Source: Chitinophaga pinensis
Lineage (GTDB): Bacteria; Bacteroidota; Bacteroidia; M30B66
Direction of reading: 5' to 3'
Assembly (NCBI GenBank): GCA_943333015.1
Contig: CALQRR010000041.1
Coordinates: 1-9,047 of the forward strand
DNA: 9,047 bases
In this document: piece by piece, positions 6,341 to 9,047 of the stretch
Numbering within the stretch: position 1 is the first letter of the stretch
How the letters are laid out: the number at the start of each line of letters is the position of its first letter
Made by a program: the position numbers and the translations under genes
Notes under the pieces: model-generated
What the model was told of the DNA's origin: nothing
What the model saw: the letters and a program-made list of their open reading frames with translations, nothing else
Databases searched by the model: none

Positions 6341-6541
6341 TCATTTTTCTGCCCAAGTACAGATATTACCTGTTTCACAAACAGCTTTCTGATCATCAGC
6401 ATCACTCTTTTTTAAATCATTATAGTCAACAGAAATTGTTGTATTCACACCACCTAATATGGTAGGGCATGTACAGCTATAATCTTTTTTGCAAGAAGCG
6501 AAAAACGCAACAACAGCAACAGCAACAAGTACTTTTTTCAT
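6341..6541 (-). CDS. Small cysteine-rich lipoprotein, DADD/CTW type (copy 2)
   Basis: A 66-residue lipoprotein, paralogous to the 5938-6159 product. The signal peptide MKKVLVAVAVVAFFAS leads to the lipobox F14-A-S-C17. The mature chain starts CKKDYSCTC, followed by a short Gly/Thr/Val stretch, LKKSDADDQKAVC and the C-terminal CTWAEK. Cysteines after Cys17 are at 23, 25, 55 and 61, the same order as in copy 1 with shorter spacers. The frame stays open upstream to 6625, but that extension carries a second hydrophobic stretch and spans the promoter. The ATG at 6539-6541, after an A-rich leader, is therefore the real start. The gene has a near-ideal promoter at 6568-6598 and a terminator at 6298-6324. 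Function is unknown. A single acidic residue after CKK does not clearly match a surface-export signal, so the side of the membrane is undecided. Confidence 0.82.
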   Translation of the reverse strand: MKKVLVAVAVVAFFASCKKDYSCTCPTILGGVNTTISVDYNDLKKSDADDQKAVCETGNICTWAEK

Positions 6542-6567
6542 TTTGTTTTGTTTTGGGTTATTTAAAA

Positions 6568-6598
6568 CAAAAATAGCAGGTATGATTAGAAAAGCAAA
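6568..6598 (-). promoter_or_regulatory. Near-consensus promoter of lipoprotein gene 6341-6541
   Basis: On the minus strand TTTG (6595-6598) is followed after exactly 19 nt by TATTTTTG (6568-6575). Both boxes match the Bacteroidota consensus TTTG-N19-TAnnTTTG perfectly, making this the best promoter in the window. The predicted leader is about 20 nt, A-rich. Confidence 0.8.
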
Positions 6599-6604
6599 TT
6601 TAAT

Positions 6605-6612
6605 TAAGTTTG
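6605..6612 (+). promoter_or_regulatory. Candidate promoter of the rightward lipoprotein pair
   Basis: TAAGTTTG is an exact -7 match on the plus strand, 28 nt before the ATG at 6641, and predicts a start near 6619. No TTG is seen at the -33 spacing, so it looks weaker than its divergent neighbour. The two -7 boxes are only about 30 nt apart, back to back. Confidence 0.55.
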
Positions 6613-6640
6613 GCAGGGGTATCAAATTGCCTTAAGTGAA

Positions 6641-6874
6641 ATGCTTAATCAAAAAACACGTGTTGGGATACTATTAGGAATGCTGATTATCGTCAGTTCT
6701 GGACTGTATTCCTGCAAAAAATGTTTGAACTGCACCTCTGAAAAGAAAAGTGACGGTACTACCATAGATACCTATCCTGAATCCTGCGGAAAAAAGGCAA
6801 CTTTAGATGTTCAGGAATTAAATTACAGGGCCAATCTCCCAGATTCGCTCACCCTTAATTGCAACAGAGATTAA
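6641..6874 (+). CDS. Small cysteine-rich lipoprotein, CKKCxxC type (first of pair)
   Basis: A 77-residue lipoprotein of unknown function. The basic start MLNQKTR and a hydrophobic stretch to residue 21 lead to the lipobox L22-Y-S-C25. The mature protein begins CKKCLNC, then a polar, likely beta-hairpin stretch (EKKSDGTTIDTY), SCGKKATLDVQEL with helix character, and the C-terminal CNRD. Four cysteines follow the lipidated one (28, 31, 49, 74). This is the same number as in the leftward pair, but with CxxC instead of CxC and the third cysteine placed before, not after, the helical part. The stop is 7 nt before the next lipoprotein gene, so the two form an operon from the promoter at 6605-6612. 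It shares its plan (SCKKC, then CG, then a C-terminal Cys) with the following gene, although overall identity is low. Confidence 0.8.
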   Translation: MLNQKTRVGILLGMLIIVSSGLYSCKKCLNCTSEKKSDGTTIDTYPESCGKKATLDVQELNYRANLPDSLTLNCNRD

Positions 6875-6881
6875 TCGAAAA

Positions 6882-7103
6882 ATGAAACCTTACATCCGCG
6901 CTACCGCTCTATTCGTTCTGTTAAGTCTTTCTTTTTACTCGTGTAAAAAATGCACGAAATGCGAAGTAAAAGATTCAGTAGGGAATATCATCCAAAATGA
7001 AACACAAACCTGCGGCAGCTCCACCGAAACGGATAAAGCCAAAGCAGATGCTAAAGCACTTTCATTACTTATTGGTGGTTCGTACACTTGCTCAGACGAG
7101 TAA
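6882..7103 (+). CDS. Small cysteine-rich lipoprotein, CKKCxxC type (second of pair)
   Basis: A 73-residue lipoprotein of unknown function. The signal sequence MKPYIRATALFVLLSLS is followed by the lipobox F18-Y-S-C21. The mature part reads CKKCTKCEVKDSVGN, then TCGSS, an Ala/Lys-rich likely helix (ETDKAKADAKALSLL) and the C-terminal TCSDE. The cysteines after Cys21 are at 24, 27, 44 and 70, matching the preceding gene's order. It is the second gene of a two-gene operon, 7 nt downstream of its partner, with the ATG in an A-rich context (CGAAAAATG). Its TAA is directly next to the stop of the convergent secreted-protein gene, with no terminator between. A possible tandem duplicate of its partner, now strongly diverged. 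The reading frame is supported by signal peptide, spacing and cysteine plan; no function can be assigned. Confidence 0.8.
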   Translation: MKPYIRATALFVLLSLSFYSCKKCTKCEVKDSVGNIIQNETQTCGSSTETDKAKADAKALSLLIGGSYTCSDE

Positions 7104-9047
7104 TTAATGACGGATCACAATCTTTTCAGCAGTTCTTTTGGATGTATTAGAAACAACCAAAAGATACGTACCCGATGACAACGCAGCGGTAGGGATTTGA
7201 GTCGCTCCGTTTTGTAATACACCGTTCTGCATGAGCTTTCCTGAAATATCATATAACTGATAGATCGCGCCTTGGATGAAGTTTTTTGTCTGAATGGAAC
7301 AATAGGCGTCAGCCGGATTTGGATAAACAAGCATTTCAGGTGAGGACACTACCGGTGTGGCCAAAGGCGTTTGTACTCTAAAATCCCATGCTCCACGACC
7401 ATACGTAACAAAACGGGCAGTTTTCATGGATTCGATGTAATCTAACGACCAGTAATTCTGATCTGGAGCAACGCCAACACCTAAATCGAACCAAGCATTT
7501 TCGGATTTCACAAAAACATAAGGACCAATCTCGGTGGAGGCGAAAATAAATTCATCACCTGGTGTGCCTGCCATTTTGAAAACCAAGGTAGATGGCAAGC
7601 CTGAACTGCGGGCGGTAAATGCTGCACCGTTGTTCGATGAAAAATAAACAGGCGGATTTGAATAGCCACTTCCGCAGATCCATACTTCACCCAAATTAAT
7701 TTTGGAAGGATAAATACAGGCTCCATAGAGATAATTTCCCGATGGTGAATTCCCAATGAGAAATGAAGACCAGGTAACACCTCCATCAACGGAACGGTAA
7801 AACCTTCCAGAATCGGTATACACATACCAATAATCATGGTTGAGTGGTGATATCGCAATAGCGGAGATGCCTCCTTGAAAAACAGCAGGAAGATTTTCTG
7901 CTCCCAGGACATTTCCGCTTGGCTGAAGTTTGGTAATACGTGTGCCATTGGCCATGTAAGCGATGTCATCATAGTCGGGATCGGCCAACAATGGCGGAAT
8001 CCAAAACGTATTGCTACCGTCAAAATCCCACGTGTAATCGGAAGTCGTGGTTGCATCAGGGTAGAATATGGCAAATCCTGGATAGACCATAAAAATGCTG
8101 TATCCATCGTTACCACTCACAATATGACCATAGTCACCACTCACAACCTGTTCGGGCATTAGCAGACCGCCATTGTCAATTTCGGCACGTTGAAATCCTT
8201 GATCCTGTGCACCTAGAAATACAACATTCGTATCGTACCGGGCGGTCAGACTGGAGTAATACTGACTCACATTCAATCCATTCATGGAAATGTTTGCAAC
8301 CTGAACAGCATTGTTATAAGAGATAAAGGTCCCACCGTCGGTATTGATCAATTGAAACTCAGAACCATCCGCCTTCCGCAGTGAATTCACAGATGGAATA
8401 TCGGCATGCAGCTTTGAAACTATATCCTGATAGTAATCGGGCCAGTCATTCACCTTCGTAAACGTACTGCCACCATTCAAACTTCTGTAGCATTCTATAT
8501 CCCCAAAATATAGCAGATCAGGCGTATTGACAGAGCAACTGAAACTTGTTTTGAAAAAAGGGTCTTTCCCCAAATCAGTCATCAGTGTCCAATCACTTCC
8601 TCCGTTGTTTGAACGAAAGATTTGCTGGTTCACATATGCATATAAATACACCAATCCATTATTGGCTAAATGCCCTGTTAACATGGTATACCCTTGCGGA
8701 ATTCCAGGCAAAACCCCTAGCGGTGTAAGGGAGGAGTCGGTCAGATTAATGCTGTATGCCTTATCATTGTGAACAACAAAAGGAGTGGTCATGCCATACT
8801 GTGGCGCCCAAAGATCAAACTGATTTAAATCACCGTTTCCTACATTGGGAATGGCCAAATAAGGAGTAAATGTTGTCCCCCTATCGGCAGATTTATACAA
8901 CTGAACACCATTGGCTCCTCCAGGAGTTTGACCTCGTAACAGGACAAGCACCGTGGCATCCGCATCATCACACACCTGAACACGCTCAATGCGCTCATAC
9001 CAAGCACTCATTGTAGCCAAACCGGTGGATGTTTCCCACGTTTCACC
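7104..9047 (-). CDS. T9SS-secreted Asp-box (BNR) repeat protein, C-terminal part (5' end beyond window)
   Basis: The frame is open to the right edge, so only the last 647 residues are present. The TTG at 9018-9020 is internal, because the frame continues upstream as GETWETSTG, itself an Asp-box-like motif. Asp-box loops recur: SADRGTTF, SNNGGSDW, SLNGGSTF, SVDGGVTW and SSNNGAAF. They indicate a sialidase/sortilin-like beta-propeller fold. GAQDQGFQ and VTYGRGAWDF are also typical of such Bacteroidota proteins. The last 78 residues (7107-7340) form a T9SS type A sorting domain: VYPNPA, then YQLYDISGKLM, SSGTYLLVV and the basic end KIVIRH. The protein should therefore cross the outer membrane and be surface-bound or released. 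No catalytic residues of a known hydrolase could be confirmed, so binding, adhesion or hydrolysis all remain possible. The stop directly abuts that of the small lipoprotein gene on the other strand. Confidence 0.88.
   Translation of the reverse strand, partial: GETWETSTGLATMSAWYERIERVQVCDDADATVLVLLRGQTPGGANGVQLYKSADRGTTFTPYLAIPNVGNGDLNQFDLWAPQYGMTTPFVVHNDKAYSINLTDSSLTPLGVLPGIPQGYTMLTGHLANNGLVYLYAYVNQQIFRSNNGGSDWTLMTDLGKDPFFKTSFSCSVNTPDLLYFGDIECYRSLNGGSTFTKVNDWPDYYQDIVSKLHADIPSVNSLRKADGSEFQLINTDGGTFISYNNAVQVANISMNGLNVSQYYSSLTARYDTNVVFLGAQDQGFQRAEIDNGGLLMPEQVVSGDYGHIVSGNDGYSIFMVYPGFAIFYPDATTTSDYTWDFDGSNTFWIPPLLADPDYDDIAYMANGTRITKLQPSGNVLGAENLPAVFQGGISAIAISPLNHDYWYVYTDSGRFYRSVDGGVTWSSFLIGNSPSGNYLYGACIYPSKINLGEVWICGSGYSNPPVYFSSNNGAAFTARSSGLPSTLVFKMAGTPGDEFIFASTEIGPYVFVKSENAWFDLGVGVAPDQNYWSLDYIESMKTARFVTYGRGAWDFRVQTPLATPVVSSPEMLVYPNPADAYCSIQTKNFIQGAIYQLYDISGKLMQNGVLQNGATQIPTAALSSGTYLLVVSNTSKRTAEKIVIRH

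Noticed and set aside
6060..6465. Two overlapping plus-strand ORFs across the leftward lipoprotein genes
   Set aside because: They are antisense to real genes, low in complexity and composition-driven, and run through two promoters or terminators of the other strand.
6542..6625. Longer start for the lipoprotein gene at 6341 (ATG at 6623-6625)
   Set aside because: It would run through the near-perfect promoter at 6568-6598 and add a second hydrophobic segment. The MKK start at 6541 fits the paralogue.
7508..8116. 202-codon minus-strand ORF within the secreted protein gene
   Set aside because: It is an alternative-frame shadow of the Asp-box protein, with no signal, promoter or recognisable domain.
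9018..9020. TTG as start codon of the T9SS protein
   Set aside because: The frame is open to the window edge and the upstream residues GETWETSTG look like part of an Asp-box repeat, so the gene is truncated by the window.

Overview
The window looks like chromosome of a member of the Bacteroidota. Four things point there. The last protein ends in a type IX secretion system (T9SS) sorting domain. Most transcription units are preceded by a match to the Bacteroidota -7 promoter box TAnnTTTG. Start codons lack Shine-Dalgarno sequences and mostly sit in A-rich leaders. Several small lipoproteins have SCKK-type lipoboxes. No tRNA, rRNA, CRISPR array, insertion sequence or phage gene is visible.

Layout. 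Positions 1-223 (-) are the 5' part of serC (phosphoserine aminotransferase). Positions 340-741 (-) encode a small exported YwqK/MORN_2-like repeat protein. A 429-nt intergenic region follows, with the promoter of kup and a possible 26-codon leader ORF that overlaps the kup start. kup, a K+ uptake permease (1171-3141, +), runs tail-to-tail into a long-chain acyl-CoA synthetase gene (3132-4889, -); the two 3' ends overlap by 10 nt. Upstream of the synthetase on the same strand is a 305-aa membrane protein (4957-5874, -) that joins a DoxX/MauE-like five-helix region to a thioredoxin-like domain.

Positions 5938-7103 hold the least familiar part: four tiny lipoprotein genes, two leftward (5938-6159 and 6341-6541) and two rightward (6641-6874 and 6882-7103). 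They diverge from a compact promoter region at 6568-6612. Each mature product is only 50-57 residues, and each has the lipidated Cys-Lys-Lys plus exactly four further cysteines. The two leftward genes are clear paralogues. The window ends with the C-terminal 647 residues of a large T9SS-secreted protein with Asp-box (BNR) repeats (7104-9047, -).

How they may work together. serC, kup and the acyl-CoA synthetase are ordinary metabolic or transport genes that appear to be separate transcription units. The lipoprotein cluster and the adjacent DoxX-thioredoxin protein could form an envelope thiol-redox module: cysteine-rich lipoproteins beside a membrane protein with two CxxC motifs, both predicted on the periplasmic side. 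This is inferred from adjacency and cysteine content only. The DoxX-thioredoxin gene begins just after a strong terminator of a lipoprotein gene and has no visible promoter of its own, so its expression may depend on read-through.
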